Assembly: GCA_029938215.1 (NCBI GenBank)
Contig: JAOZVJ010000003.1
Span: 1-34,158 of the forward strand
Reading direction: 5' to 3'
DNA: 34,158 nt
From: Arcobacteraceae bacterium
GTDB taxonomy: Bacteria > Campylobacterota > Campylobacteria > Campylobacterales > Arcobacteraceae
Part shown: one piece after another, positions 18,258 to 27,500 of the stretch
How positions within the stretch are numbered: the first letter of the stretch is position 1
Layout of the letters: each line of letters begins with the position of its first letter
The notes under the pieces: generated by a model
Told to the model about the DNA's origin: nothing
The model's database searches: none
Seen by the model: only the letters and a program-made list of their open reading frames with translations
Made by a program: the position numbers and the translations under genes

Positions 18258-19038
18258 TCTCTTTATTTATCGATTTTAAGTAATTTCTCAAATCTTGGTA
18301 TTCTCTTCTTTCTAAATATCTTGTTTTCCCTGATGGTAAGTTATTTAATTCAATGCCACCAAAGTTTACTCTCTTAAGATCAACAACTGGCGAATCAAAA
18401 TGTGCAAAAAATCTTCTTAATTCTCTATTTTTACCTTCACTTATTGCGACTTTTAATATTGAGAAATTATTAGTATTTTTTTGAATTTGGTAGCCATTAA
18501 ATGGTTTAAATTCCATATTTGTAATTTCACTTTTCTCATGAGCACCTGCTGTTGCATCATCAAGCATAAGTCCTCTTTCCATTGCTGTTTTCATAGCATC
18601 AGTTATCGAACCTGCAATTTTTATTTTATAAACTCTTTCTAAATTTGAATGCATTAAAGCATTTGCTATTTTTACATCATCTGTAAGTAGCAAAACACCT
18701 TCGCTAGCATAATCTAATCGCCCTACTGATAAAAAGTGTTCAAACTTTTTTGAAATAGTATCAAATATCGTTTTTCGACCTTGCGGATCTTTTTTTGATA
18801 CTATTTCGCCTTTTTGTTTATTATAGACTATTACTGTAGGTGCCCTACTTTTATCTATTTTAACCGTTCTATCATTTACTTTTACAATAGTTTTTTCATC
18901 TACTTTTGTAGCTAAATCTGTAACCACTTTTCCCTCAATGGATACTTTTCCATCTTCAATAAGTTTATCAGCTTCTCTACGACTAAATCTACTATTATGC
19001 GAAATAAATTTATTTAATCTTATTAAATTATCTTCCAT
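18241..19038 (-). CDS. rluB: RsuA/RluB-family rRNA pseudouridine synthase
   Basis: An S4 RNA-binding domain (residues 5-60, IRLNKFISHNSRFSRREADK) is followed by the catalytic domain with Asp in GRLDYASEGVLLLTDD and the family end SEGKNRELRRFFAHF. It converts a uridine to pseudouridine in rRNA. The length (265 aa) and sequence best fit RluB (23S rRNA), but RluE/RsuA members are close, so the exact target is inference. GGAG precedes the ATG. It is 14 bases downstream of kdsD. Confidence 0.88.
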   Translation of the reverse strand: MEDNLIRLNKFISHNSRFSRREADKLIEDGKVSIEGKVVTDLATKVDEKTIVKVNDRTVKIDKSRAPTVIVYNKQKGEIVSKKDPQGRKTIFDTISKKFEHFLSVGRLDYASEGVLLLTDDVKIANALMHSNLERVYKIKIAGSITDAMKTAMERGLMLDDATAGAHEKSEITNMEFKPFNGYQIQKNTNNFSILKVAISEGKNRELRRFFAHFDSPVVDLKRVNFGGIELNNLPSGKTRYLERREYQDLRNYLKSINKENAEFN

Positions 19039-19052
19039 TTAAAACTCCATTG

Positions 19053-20021
19053 TTATTTTATTCCAGCTTCTATTAAACTGTGAATATGTAATACACCAAC
19101 TAATTCTTCATTTTCATTCAACACTAGAAGCAATTGTATTTTATTGTCTTCTATTATTTTTAAAGCGTCACTAGCTAATATATTTTTATTTTTTATTGAT
19201 TTTGGATTTTTGGTCGCTATTTCATTTATCTTACAATTAAGAGAAAAATCATCTTTTAGCATAGCTCTTCTTAAATCCCCATCACTTAAAAGTCCTACGA
19301 CCTTATTATTTTCTATAACTATTGCATTTCCTAAGCGACCTTCACTCATCGTAACAATCGCATCTTTTAAAATTGTTCCACGTGAAACAATAGGAAGATT
19401 CTCTTTTTTTAATAAATCATCAACCTTAATAAACAATTGTTTTCCAAGGCTACCACCAGGATGAAAAGATGCAAAGTCTTCTTTTTGAAAATTTTTATTT
19501 TTCATTAAACAAACTGCCAACGCATCACCCAAAGCCATTGTTAATGTTGTTGATGATGTTGGAGCAGTATTTAAAGGACAAGCTTCTTTTGTAATGCTAA
19601 TATCTAAAAACACATCAGAATAGTTAGCTAAAGTAGAGTTTTTATCTCTTGCCATAGCAATAAGAGGAATATTAAATCTTTTAAGATGTGGTAATATTTG
19701 GATTAATTCTTCACTCTCTCCACTATAACTAATTGCAAGTACTATATCATTTTTATCTATCATTCCAAGATCACCATGCATAGCTTCTGTCGGATGCAAG
19801 AAGAAACTACTTGTTCCCGTGCTTGCCATTGTTGCGGCTATTTTGCCGCCAACAAGTCCAGATTTACCAACGCCTGTGATAATAAGTTTGCCATTAGCGG
19901 AAGATATTAATTCTACTGCTTTTCTAATCTCTTCAGATATTTTAGAAGCAGCAATTTCTAATTCTTTCGCCTCAAGCAATAATACATCTTTAGCTATTTG
20001 TTTAAAATCCAAATCTTTCAA
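19053..20021 (-). CDS. kdsD: Arabinose-5-phosphate isomerase (KdsD/KpsF)
   Basis: Converts ribulose-5-phosphate to arabinose-5-phosphate, the first step to Kdo for lipopolysaccharide or capsule. The SIS domain (~35-175) has ITGVGKSGLVGGKIAATMASTG, LHPTEAMHGDLGM and SYSGESEEL, then CPLNTAPTSSTT. Two CBS domains follow (~205-322). Length 322 aa is standard. It starts at TTG 20019-20021, seven bases after TTAGGAG. A perfect parS site lies inside the gene at 19374-19389, encoding VSRGT between the SIS and CBS parts. Family paralogues named KpsF differ only in context. Confidence 0.94.
   Translation of the reverse strand: MKDLDFKQIAKDVLLLEAKELEIAASKISEEIRKAVELISSANGKLIITGVGKSGLVGGKIAATMASTGTSSFFLHPTEAMHGDLGMIDKNDIVLAISYSGESEELIQILPHLKRFNIPLIAMARDKNSTLANYSDVFLDISITKEACPLNTAPTSSTTLTMALGDALAVCLMKNKNFQKEDFASFHPGGSLGKQLFIKVDDLLKKENLPIVSRGTILKDAIVTMSEGRLGNAIVIENNKVVGLLSDGDLRRAMLKDDFSLNCKINEIATKNPKSIKNKNILASDALKIIEDNKIQLLLVLNENEELVGVLHIHSLIEAGIK
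19374..19389. promoter_or_regulatory. parS site within kdsD
   Basis: TGTTCCACGTGAAACA matches the bacterial parS consensus TGTTNCACGTGNAACA at every specified base. ParB binds such sites and spreads to build the centromere complex. It lies about 8.7 kb from the oriC candidate. The codons spanned (GTT TCA CGT GGA ACA on the minus strand) are ordinary, so the site coexists with coding. Confidence 0.85.
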
Positions 20022-20056
20022 CTTTTAACTCCTAACTTTTAATTTAATTTAATTTA

Positions 20057-21931
20057 TTATTGTACTATCAAAGTAGGAACTATCATAGGATATTTTCTAT
20101 ATTTTCTTATACAATGCTTTCTTACAACTTTTCTTAACTCTTCTTCAAGTGCTCTATTATTTTGCAATAATCCTTCTTTAATATGTTCTAGAAAATGATG
20201 TAGTAAATCTTCAATTTCTTTTGCCAAATAACTCTCTTGTTTAGAATCAACTAAACCAAATGAAGCAACCTTAATAGGTCCATCAATCTTTTGCTCATTT
20301 TGACAAATTTGTGCAACAATCATTACAATACCCTCATTTGCCATTGTTTGTCTATCCATAACTATAGCATTAGATATTTTTCTATTTTTTTGATTATCAA
20401 TATATGTCTTACCAGTTTTCACTGATTTTAGTTTTTTAATAGATTTTGGACTAATTTCAACTTGTTCACCATCACTTAAAATATAAACATTTCTTTCTAA
20501 TACTCCACAAGATATACCTGTTTGCGAGTGTTTTCTTACATGATTGTATTCGCCATGCACTGGTAAAAAGAATTTAGGTTTTGCAAGTCTTAAAAGAAGT
20601 TTTTGCTCTTCTTGAGCAGCATGTCCAGAAACATGAATATTATCATAATTTTGGTATGCCACTTCAGCTCCAGCTTTTTGAAGATTGTTAATAATTGCAG
20701 AAACACTAGCTTCATTTCCTGGAATTGCTTTAGCAGATAAAACAACCGTATCTTCTGGTTTAATTTTTATATGTCTATGCTCATGAATTGACATTCTAAA
20801 TAATGCACTCATAGGCTCACCTTGAGAACCTGTTGTTACTATTAAAACTTGGTTATCAGGAAATTTATTTACTTCATGAGCATCAATAAATTGATCTTTT
20901 GGATATTTTAAATAGCCTAAACTCATAGCAATATCTAAATTCTTTTCCATGCTTCTACCAATAACACAAATTTTTCTTTTAAATTCGATTGCTCTATTAA
21001 TTGCTTGAGCAACCCTGTGAAGGTTTGATGAAAATGTTGACATTAGAATTCTACCTTTTGCTTTTGCAAAAATAGCATCAAATGTAGGTCCAACAGTAAG
21101 TTCAGATTTTGTAAATCCAGCAGAATGTGAATTTGTGCTATCGCTTAAAAATGCCAATACACCTTTTTCCCCATAATGTGCAAATCTGTGTAAATCTGTA
21201 GGATAACCATCTACTGGAGTATGATCTATTTTAAAATCTCCAGTATGTAAAATAGTACCAGCTTCACAAGTAATAGCAAGAGCAGAACTGTCAATAATTG
21301 AATGCGTAATATGCATCCATTCAACATCGAACTCTCCTATTTTAATAGATTTTCTTTTTTGAACAGCTCTAAAGTAACTTCTATGCTGTTTCATTTTATG
21401 CTCATCAAACTTAGCGCCAATTGATTCTAAAGCTAAAGATGTACCATATACAGGCACTTGAATCTCTTTAAAAAAGTAAGGCATAGCACCAACATGATCT
21501 TCATGCGAATGTGTTATAACAATACCAGCAATTTTACTTCTGATTTGTCTTAGATATGTAAAATCAGGTATTAAAATATCAACACCATGCATAGAACCAT
21601 CAGGGAAACTCATACCAACATCTACGATAATGGCACATTTTTCAGTTTCTATTACCATCATATTTCCGCCAATTTCACTTAAACCACCAAGTGGAGTAAT
21701 TTTTACTTTAGCGTCTGTTTTTAAATTTAATTTATTATGAGGATTTAATCTATCTTTTTGAATTTTCTCATTTATTTCAAATGCTTTTTTTAAATCATTT
21801 GTCCAGCCATTTCCAGAAATAGGTGGCTTTCTTTTTTGTTTTACTGTTTTGCCAGCAGATTCAATTTTATTTTTTTGTTCTTCTTCTGGCTCTTTAGCAC
21901 TTGTCTGTACTTGCTGTGTGTTCTCTTCCAT
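20057..21931 (-). CDS. rnj: Ribonuclease J
   Basis: A metallo-beta-lactamase/beta-CASP nuclease that degrades and matures RNA from the 5' end and by internal cuts. After a polar, lysine-rich N-terminal extension of ~75 residues come the metal motifs GGLSEIGGNMMVIE, HSHEDHVGA (from His141), HTGDFKID and the beta-CASP region with STFSSNLHR, TGSQGEPMSAL and HVSGHAAQEE. FLPVHGEYNH completes the set. Length 624 aa. An N-terminal extension is also known for Helicobacter pylori RNase J, the main mRNA nuclease there. It overlaps ksgA by 38 bases; AAGGA precedes its start. Confidence 0.95.
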   Translation of the reverse strand: MEENTQQVQTSAKEPEEEQKNKIESAGKTVKQKRKPPISGNGWTNDLKKAFEINEKIQKDRLNPHNKLNLKTDAKVKITPLGGLSEIGGNMMVIETEKCAIIVDVGMSFPDGSMHGVDILIPDFTYLRQIRSKIAGIVITHSHEDHVGAMPYFFKEIQVPVYGTSLALESIGAKFDEHKMKQHRSYFRAVQKRKSIKIGEFDVEWMHITHSIIDSSALAITCEAGTILHTGDFKIDHTPVDGYPTDLHRFAHYGEKGVLAFLSDSTNSHSAGFTKSELTVGPTFDAIFAKAKGRILMSTFSSNLHRVAQAINRAIEFKRKICVIGRSMEKNLDIAMSLGYLKYPKDQFIDAHEVNKFPDNQVLIVTTGSQGEPMSALFRMSIHEHRHIKIKPEDTVVLSAKAIPGNEASVSAIINNLQKAGAEVAYQNYDNIHVSGHAAQEEQKLLLRLAKPKFFLPVHGEYNHVRKHSQTGISCGVLERNVYILSDGEQVEISPKSIKKLKSVKTGKTYIDNQKNRKISNAIVMDRQTMANEGIVMIVAQICQNEQKIDGPIKVASFGLVDSKQESYLAKEIEDLLHHFLEHIKEGLLQNNRALEEELRKVVRKHCIRKYRKYPMIVPTLIVQ

Positions 21932-22757
21932 TATTTATTCCTTTATATAGAAGGCTATACAAAGATGGTTCTAGTTCATGAGGTCTTATAGTATCGACAA
22001 GTTCAAGTTTATTAAATATTTTTTCTAGTAAAGTTTTATCAAAATTACTTGATAAGTTCTTTATTAGTTTTTTTCTTGGTTGAGAAAAACAAATTTTCAA
22101 AAATTTTTTAAAGTTTTCATCTATACTTTTATTTAAATCTTTTTTGATATAAATAATCGCAGATTCCACTTTTGGTGGAGGACTAAAACTTTCAGGCGGA
22201 ACTTTTAAAACAATTTCTGCCTTTTTTGAAACCAATTTCGTAATAACTCCTAGCGATGAAAAATCTTTATCACCACTTGATGCTACAAATTTATTTGCCA
22301 CTTCTCTTTGAACCATAACAATGATATTCTCACAATTTTCATCATCTAAGGCTTTTAATATAATATTTGTTGCTATATAGTATGGCAAGTTTGCTATTAA
22401 ATCATACTTGTCACTATATAATGATGAGACATTACTCCATCGTTCTAAAACATCCACAAGGATAATTTTTAAACGACCGTTATCAATATCTCGTATAAAC
22501 TCGGCTTGCAATATTGCATATAAATCTCTATCTACCTCATATGCTGTTACATCTTTGCACTTGACTAATTTTTTTGTCAAATCACCTAATCCAGGCCCAA
22601 TTTCAACCAAATGGTTATCATTGTTGGGCATCGATTCGATGATCTTAAATAAAACTGATTCATCTTTTAAAAAGTTTTGTCCAAACTTTTTCTTAGCTTT
22701 AATTTTAATCATATTACTAAAGAGTCTATCGAAATTTAACTTATAATTAGGTAACAT
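21894..22757 (-). CDS. rsmA: 16S rRNA dimethyladenosine transferase
   Basis: KsgA/RsmA dimethylates two adjacent adenosines near the 3' end of 16S rRNA. The N-terminus KAKKKFGQNFLKD and SAM motif VEIGPGLGDLTKKL are followed by the catalytic NLPYY and FSPPPKVESAI in the C-terminal part. An ATG at 22712 (MIKIKAKKKFGQNF) matches usual family N-termini, so the annotated 287-aa form is probably 15 residues too long. Neither start has a clear ribosome site. It heads a leftward unit with RNase J. Confidence 0.94.
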   Translation of the reverse strand: MLPNYKLNFDRLFSNMIKIKAKKKFGQNFLKDESVLFKIIESMPNNDNHLVEIGPGLGDLTKKLVKCKDVTAYEVDRDLYAILQAEFIRDIDNGRLKIILVDVLERWSNVSSLYSDKYDLIANLPYYIATNIILKALDDENCENIIVMVQREVANKFVASSGDKDFSSLGVITKLVSKKAEIVLKVPPESFSPPPKVESAIIYIKKDLNKSIDENFKKFLKICFSQPRKKLIKNLSSNFDKTLLEKIFNKLELVDTIRPHELEPSLYSLLYKGINNGREHTASTDKC

Positions 22758-22759
22758 AA

Positions 22760-22787
22760 GAAAAATTAAAAGTGAAAAATTAAAAGT
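22760..22787. repeat. Two tandem copies of a 14-base sequence
   Basis: GAAAAATTAAAAGT is repeated perfectly at 22760-22773 and 22774-22787, just upstream of ksgA and divergent hisF. A 12-base palindrome AGCTATATAGCT follows at 22791-22802. They lie in the shared promoter region, but no known regulator site is recognised. Confidence 0.7.
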
Positions 22788-22868
22788 GAAAGCTATATAG
22801 CTATTTTATATAAAGTTTTTAGCGATAATTACGAGACTTTACGATAAATTTTTACTTGCTTAAGGGAT

Positions 22869-23678
22869 ATGAATATAATGAATTATTTTCAAGAAAAAAT
22901 TGCAAAGCAACCAACACAGTCTTTTTTTGCAAAAAGAATTATACCATGCCTAGATGTCGATAATGGCAGAGTTGTAAAAGGTATTAATTTTGTTGAACTT
23001 CGTGATGCAGGTGATCCTGTGGAAATTGCGAAAAGATACAACCAAGAAGGTGCCGATGAAATAACTTTTTTGGATATAGGTGCAAGTCATGAAGGTCGCG
23101 ACACTATTGTCGATGTTGTTAAAAAAGTAGCTTCTGAAGTTTTTATTCCACTTACTGTTGGCGGTGGAATACGAAAACTTGATGATATTTATAATTTACT
23201 AAATGTAGGTTGTGATAAAGTTAGTATAAATAGTAGTGCTGTAGTTCGTCCAGAATTTATAAATGAAGCTGCAAAAAGATTTGGAAGCCAGTGTATAGTC
23301 GTGGCTATTGATGTTAAAAGAGTATCAGATGGAAGCTATCATGTTTTTGTAAAAGGTGGTCGTGAAGATACAGGTTTTGACGCATTACAATGGGCAAAAG
23401 AAGTTTATGATAGAGGAGCTGGAGAAATACTTCTTACTTCTATGGACGCAGATGGCACAAAAGCAGGATTTGAGACAAATATCACAGGACAAATAAGCAA
23501 AGCTATTGATATTCCTGTAATAGCATCAGGAGGTGCAGGAACTATGGAACATATAAAAGATGCATTTCTTTGTGGTGCAGAAGCTGCGTTGGCTGCTTCT
23601 ATTTTTCATTTTAAGGAGATAGATATTATGGATTTAAAACGATATTTAGCAAAGAATAAAATTCCGGTAAGGTTATAA
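22869..23678 (+). CDS. hisF: Imidazole glycerol phosphate synthase, cyclase subunit
   Basis: Closes the imidazole ring in histidine synthesis using ammonia from HisH. TIM-barrel features: catalytic Asp29 in [16 protein letters not shown], catalytic Asp148 in VVAIDVKR, phosphate sites TVGGGIRK and VIASGGAG, and LTSMDADGT. It is 269 aa, about 15 longer than usual because of an N-terminal tail ([20 protein letters not shown]). An ATG at 22878 is also possible; AAGGG is too close to the first and far from the second. hisH and other his genes are absent, so the pathway is dispersed. Confidence 0.95.
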   Translation: MNIMNYFQEKIAKQPTQSFFAKRIIPCLDVDNGRVVKGINFVELRDAGDPVEIAKRYNQEGADEITFLDIGASHEGRDTIVDVVKKVASEVFIPLTVGGGIRKLDDIYNLLNVGCDKVSINSSAVVRPEFINEAAKRFGSQCIVVAIDVKRVSDGSYHVFVKGGREDTGFDALQWAKEVYDRGAGEILLTSMDADGTKAGFETNITGQISKAIDIPVIASGGAGTMEHIKDAFLCGAEAALAASIFHFKEIDIMDLKRYLAKNKIPVRL

Positions 23679-23679
23679 A

Positions 23680-24351
23680 ATGATTAAAAAAAGCATATTA
23701 TTGATTTTGTATTTTGTACTGCCAGTTAGTTTGTTTTCGTATGAATTAAATTTCAATAAAAAATTTTCAAAAAAAGTTTCTGCTGATGTGATATCATCAT
23801 TTATAAATATAACTGTTGAAGATAAAGAAGAAGACAATATAAATGAAAAAATAGAAGTTTTTAATACATTTATAGAAGAAAATACAAATATAATTAAAAA
23901 AAATGGTAATTTTAGTTTAACACCTAAATACAAATATTATAATAAAAAACAAGAATTTGTCGGATATATTGGGAGTTTGAGATATGGTTTGGAATCTAAA
24001 GATGCTATAAGTATAAATGGATTTATAAATGAATTAATAAGTATGAAAAATAAATTTAATTCAACAAAAATTAAAGTAAATATATCAAGTGTATCTTGGA
24101 ATATTAGCCAAAAACTTTATGATGATAGCTTGGATGATTTAAGGCTTGATGCTATAACTTGGATTAAGTTTTATGCAACAAATTTATCAAAACAATGTGT
24201 TGTAAAAAAAATTGATGTTAATTATATTGGCAATAATATAATGCGTAAATCAATGGGCAGAACGCTAATGACAAATTATGCAGAGGTTGCTCCGATACAA
24301 GGAGAAAAGCAAATCTCAATAAATCCTAGATATACTTTGGAGTGCAAATAG
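23680..24351 (+). CDS. Secreted SIMPL-domain (DUF541) protein
   Basis: A signal peptide (KKSILLILYFVLPVSLFS) leads a 223-aa periplasmic protein. The pattern of SIMPL/DUF541 is visible: ADVISSFINITVEDKEED at the start, a middle segment LTPKYKYYNKKQEFVGYIGSLRYGLES (the usual Y...G(Y/F).A...L), INISSVSW-like beta strand, and DDLRLDAITWIKFYATNLSKQC near the end. Members such as mouse SIMPL and bacterial BP26 are structurally known but functionally vague. It begins one base after hisF, with AAGG inside hisF as ribosome site, and ends flush with the next start. Confidence 0.8.
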   Translation: MIKKSILLILYFVLPVSLFSYELNFNKKFSKKVSADVISSFINITVEDKEEDNINEKIEVFNTFIEENTNIIKKNGNFSLTPKYKYYNKKQEFVGYIGSLRYGLESKDAISINGFINELISMKNKFNSTKIKVNISSVSWNISQKLYDDSLDDLRLDAITWIKFYATNLSKQCVVKKIDVNYIGNNIMRKSMGRTLMTNYAEVAPIQGEKQISINPRYTLECK

Positions 24352-24912
24352 ATGATAATTTGTGCAGGAAAAAATGAGACCTTTCCATTCGCTACACCTA
24401 TGGGAGTCGGATTGTGCGAAAGTGCTATAAACCTTACTAGGTTATGCTTATTTGATAAGCCAGATTTCTTACTTTTTATTGGAAGTGCCGGTAGCTACGG
24501 TGGATATAAAGTTTTTGATATAGTCGAAAGTTCAAGTGCGTCAAATATAGAACTATCTTTTTTAAGAGATGATAGCTATACGCCGCTTGATAATATGTTG
24601 AAATCACAAAATAAGCTAGTTGATAATGAAACAATTGTAAATAGTTCAAACTACATAACAACAAATAAAGAATTGTCTAAAGAGTTTAAACAATATGGCA
24701 TAGGAATTGAGAATATGGAGTTTTATTCTTTACTTAAAGTAGCTAAAGAATTTGATGTTGATATAGCTGGAATTTTTGTAATCACCAACTATACCGATAG
24801 AAATGCACATCAAGACTTTATGAAAAATCATAAAGAGGCAATGGACAAGTTGATTTCTTATCTTGAGGATAAAAATATAATTGTTCCTCTGCCTTCAAAG
24901 GTTCATAAATGA
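24352..24912 (+). CDS. Short nucleoside phosphorylase / futalosine hydrolase-like protein
   Basis: A 186-aa member of the PNP/UDP phosphorylase superfamily. It has FPFATPMGVGLCESAINLTRL, the glycine-rich FIGSAGSYGG, IGIENMEFYSLLKVAKEFDV (the Met-Glu substrate loop) and GIFVITNYTDRNAHQDF near the end. It is shorter than standard phosphorylases (~230-250 aa), lacking part of the N-terminal fold. Such proteins occur across Campylobacterota under the name purine-nucleoside phosphorylase. Salvage or menaquinone (futalosine) use is possible. The stop of the SIMPL gene abuts its ATG, and GGAG sits nine bases upstream. Confidence 0.75.
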   Translation: MIICAGKNETFPFATPMGVGLCESAINLTRLCLFDKPDFLLFIGSAGSYGGYKVFDIVESSSASNIELSFLRDDSYTPLDNMLKSQNKLVDNETIVNSSNYITTNKELSKEFKQYGIGIENMEFYSLLKVAKEFDVDIAGIFVITNYTDRNAHQDFMKNHKEAMDKLISYLEDKNIIVPLPSKVHK

Positions 24913-24920
24913 ACACATCT

Positions 24921-24947
24921 AAAAAAGCAAAACAGTTTGCTTTTTTT
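24921..24947 (+). terminator. Intrinsic terminator after the hisF unit
   Basis: An 11-base stem (24921-24931 with 24936-24946; AAAAAAGCAAA with TTTGCTTTTTT) has a 4-base loop ACAG and ends in seven T. It lies eight bases past the phosphorylase stop and directly before parS. Confidence 0.75.
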
Positions 24948-24949
24948 AA

Positions 24950-24973
24950 ACAATGTTCCACGTGGAACATTGT
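24950..24973. promoter_or_regulatory. parS site in the rlmN upstream region
   Basis: A perfect 24-base palindrome whose core TGTTCCACGTGGAACA (24954-24969) matches the parS consensus exactly. It lies between the hisF-unit terminator and the ribosome site of rlmN, about 14.2 kb from oriC. A TAAAAT at 24973-24978 could be the -10 of rlmN, so ParB bound here may influence that gene. ParA and ParB are not encoded in the window. Confidence 0.9.
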
Positions 24974-25000
24974 AAAATTAGAAAAGATAAAGGATAAGAA

Positions 25001-26083
25001 ATTAAAACAGTTTACGATTACTCATTAAAAGAGTTGCAAGATAATTTAAAACCATCTTTTAGAGCAAAACAAGTTTATAATTGGCTTTATAAAAAATATG
25101 CGACCTCTTATGAAGATATGAAAAATTTACCAAAAGATTTAAAAGAAAGTCTACAAAAAGATTTCCCTATTGAGATTTTAAAAATCATTAAGATAGAAAA
25201 AAGCGAAGATGGTAGTATAAAATATTTATTTCAATTAAACGATGGTCCTACCGTTGAAGCCGTGCTTCTTTTGATGAAAGATAAGAAAAAAGATGAAAAT
25301 GGTAATATTATAAAAAGTGAAAAATATACTTTTTGTATCTCTACACAAGTAGGGTGCAAAGTAGGGTGCAGTTTTTGTCTTACTGCAAAAGGTGGTTTTA
25401 CAAGAGATTTAACAGCTGGTGAAATTGTCGCTCAAATAGTTTATCTCAAGAAAGAAAATATGATATCTGAAAACAAAAGTGTAAATATTGTTTATATGGG
25501 TATGGGAGAACCGCTTGATAATTATGACAATATGATACAAGCTATTAAAATTATCTCACAATCTGATGGACTAGATATAAATACAAGGCGACAAACGATA
25601 TCAACAAGTGGAATAAGTAGTAAGATAGAAAAATTAGGACAAGAAAATTTAGGTGTTCAACTTGCAATTTCTTTACATGCTGTTGATGATAAGTTGAGAA
25701 GCGAATTGATACCTATGAATAAAGCTTATAATATTGAGTCAATCATTCAAGCAGTTAAAAATTTTCCAATAGATGCAAGAAAAAAAGTAATGTTTGAATA
25801 TTTGGTGATAAAAGATAAAAATGATGATATTGAATCAGCGAATAAGTTAATCAAACTTTTAAGCGGAATAAATGCGAAAGTAAATCTAATATACTTTAAT
25901 CCTTATGATGGAAGTCCTTATCAAACCCCTTCAAGAAATAATATGATAAAATTTCAAAAGCAATTAGTAGATAAAGGCTTACTTTGTACAATCAGAGAAT
26001 CAAAAGGCTTAGATATAAGTGCAGCGTGTGGGCAACTAAAAGAAAAAGAGTCTTTACAAAATAAAACAAATAAAGGAAAATAG
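25001..26083 (+). CDS. rlmN: Dual-specificity rRNA/tRNA adenine-C2 methyltransferase RlmN, probable ATT start
   Basis: A radical-SAM enzyme that methylates A2503 of 23S rRNA and A37 of some tRNAs. The CxxxCxxC cluster site is CKVGCSFC (Cys119, 123, 126 in this numbering), with [28 protein letters not shown] and the second catalytic Cys in [10 protein letters not shown]. No ATG or GTG fits. A TTG at 25034 lacks spaced ribosome site and removes family residues. An ATT at 25001, six bases after AAAGGA, adds [10 protein letters not shown], which aligns with the normal N-terminus before [11 protein letters not shown]. Product 360 aa. The enzyme call is firm; the start is inference. Confidence 0.93.
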   Translation: MKTVYDYSLKELQDNLKPSFRAKQVYNWLYKKYATSYEDMKNLPKDLKESLQKDFPIEILKIIKIEKSEDGSIKYLFQLNDGPTVEAVLLLMKDKKKDENGNIIKSEKYTFCISTQVGCKVGCSFCLTAKGGFTRDLTAGEIVAQIVYLKKENMISENKSVNIVYMGMGEPLDNYDNMIQAIKIISQSDGLDINTRRQTISTSGISSKIEKLGQENLGVQLAISLHAVDDKLRSELIPMNKAYNIESIIQAVKNFPIDARKKVMFEYLVIKDKNDDIESANKLIKLLSGINAKVNLIYFNPYDGSPYQTPSRNNMIKFQKQLVDKGLLCTIRESKGLDISAACGQLKEKESLQNKTNKGK

Positions 26084-26086
26084 AAA

Positions 26087-27490
26087 ATGGCAATAACAAG
26101 ATTTGCACCAAGTCCTACTGGATATTTACATATAGGCGGGTTGAGAACGGCTTTATATAGTTATCTTTGGGCAAAAAAAACAAATGGCGAATTCAAATTA
26201 AGAATCGAAGATACAGATCTGCAACGGAATAGTGAAGATGCGGTAAAGGCAATAATTGAGGCCTTTGATTGGGTTGGTATGGATAGCGATTGTGAAGTTG
26301 AATACCAATCAAAGAGAACTGATATTTATGCAAAATATATTGACCAACTTTTGGAAGAGGGCAAAGCTTATAAATGTTATATGAGTCGTGAAGAACTTGA
26401 TGCATTGAGAGCCGAACAAGAAGCAAATAAGCAAAATCCAAGATATGATGGAAGATATAGGGATTTTGATGGAACTCCACCTGATGGAATTGAGCCAGTT
26501 ATTAGAATAAAAGCACCATTAGATGGAACTATAAAATTTGAAGATGGTGTTAAGGGTTCGATGAGTTTTGAAGCTAATCAAGTTGATGATTTTGTAATAG
26601 CAAGAAGTAATGGTATGCCAACTTATAATTTTGTAGTTGCCATTGATGATGCTTTGATGGATATGACAGATGTATTAAGAGGAGATGATCATCTTACAAA
26701 TACGCCAAAACAAATAGTTGTTTATGAAGCTTTAGGATTTAAAGTTCCAAAGTTTTTTCATATTCCTATGATAAATAATCCTCAAGGTAAAAAGCTATCA
26801 AAAAGAGATGGTGCAATGGATGTTATGGAATACAAGAGATTAGGATATTTACCTGAAGCATTATTAAATTTTTTGGTTAGACTTGGATGGAGTAATGGCG
26901 ATCAAGAAATATTTAGTATGGATGAGATGTTAGAACTTTTTAATCCATCAAATATAAATAAATCTGCATCAGCTTATAATGAAGAAAAATTAAAGTGGCT
27001 AAATGGTCATTACATAAAGAATGTATCAAATGAGAGATTGTGCGAAGAATTGAAATTTTTTGGCTGTGAAATTCATGGGCATGATAAAAAAGAAATGGTT
27101 TTGGATTTATGTAAAGAGAGGGCAACAACTTTAGTAGAACTAGATGACGCCATATCAAATATTATTGACACTCCTAAGTCTTACAATCAAAAAGGTGTAA
27201 AGAAATTTATCAAAGAAGATACAATAAATATGCTTGAAAATTATACTCAAATTTTAAAAGACAATATTGATACTCTACATTTACCTATAGATGTAGAGCT
27301 TGTAACAAAACCATTTATTGAAGAAAATGGACTTAAATTTCCACAACTTTTTCAACCAATCAGAATAAGTCTAACAGGTGGAATTCAAGCACCTTCAGTT
27401 TTTGATATTGTTGCTGTTTTAGGTGCAAAAGAAAGCATTAGAAGAATTACAGTCGCTATTGATAAAAATTTTGATAAAGAGGAAGTTTAG
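26087..27490 (+). CDS. gltX: Glutamyl-tRNA synthetase (GltX)
   Basis: Class I aminoacyl-tRNA synthetase charging tRNA-Glu (or tRNA-Gln in the misacylating pathway). The HIGH motif appears as HIGG (15-18) in SPTGYLHIGGLRTAL and KMSKS as KLSKR (236-240). The anticodon-binding domain follows to residue 467. Campylobacterota usually have two GltX proteins, one for each tRNA, so this copy may be either. AAGGA precedes the ATG, three bases after the rlmN stop. The gene converges with hom through a shared palindromic terminator. Confidence 0.95.
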   Translation: MAITRFAPSPTGYLHIGGLRTALYSYLWAKKTNGEFKLRIEDTDLQRNSEDAVKAIIEAFDWVGMDSDCEVEYQSKRTDIYAKYIDQLLEEGKAYKCYMSREELDALRAEQEANKQNPRYDGRYRDFDGTPPDGIEPVIRIKAPLDGTIKFEDGVKGSMSFEANQVDDFVIARSNGMPTYNFVVAIDDALMDMTDVLRGDDHLTNTPKQIVVYEALGFKVPKFFHIPMINNPQGKKLSKRDGAMDVMEYKRLGYLPEALLNFLVRLGWSNGDQEIFSMDEMLELFNPSNINKSASAYNEEKLKWLNGHYIKNVSNERLCEELKFFGCEIHGHDKKEMVLDLCKERATTLVELDDAISNIIDTPKSYNQKGVKKFIKEDTINMLENYTQILKDNIDTLHLPIDVELVTKPFIEENGLKFPQLFQPIRISLTGGIQAPSVFDIVAVLGAKESIRRITVAIDKNFDKEEV

Positions 27491-27500
27491 AAGAATAGAT

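Noticed and set aside
19801-19830. TGTTCCCGTGCTTG as a further parS site
   Set aside because: Only one arm resembles parS; the centre and second arm do not match.
24361-24912. MTA/SAH nucleosidase (Pfs) assignment for the short phosphorylase
   Set aside because: Length and motifs differ from Pfs (~230 aa); only the superfamily can be supported.
26193-26480. Minus-strand frame of 95 codons opposite gltX
   Set aside because: Shadow of gltX codons; low-complexity His/Leu-rich translation and no start signal.
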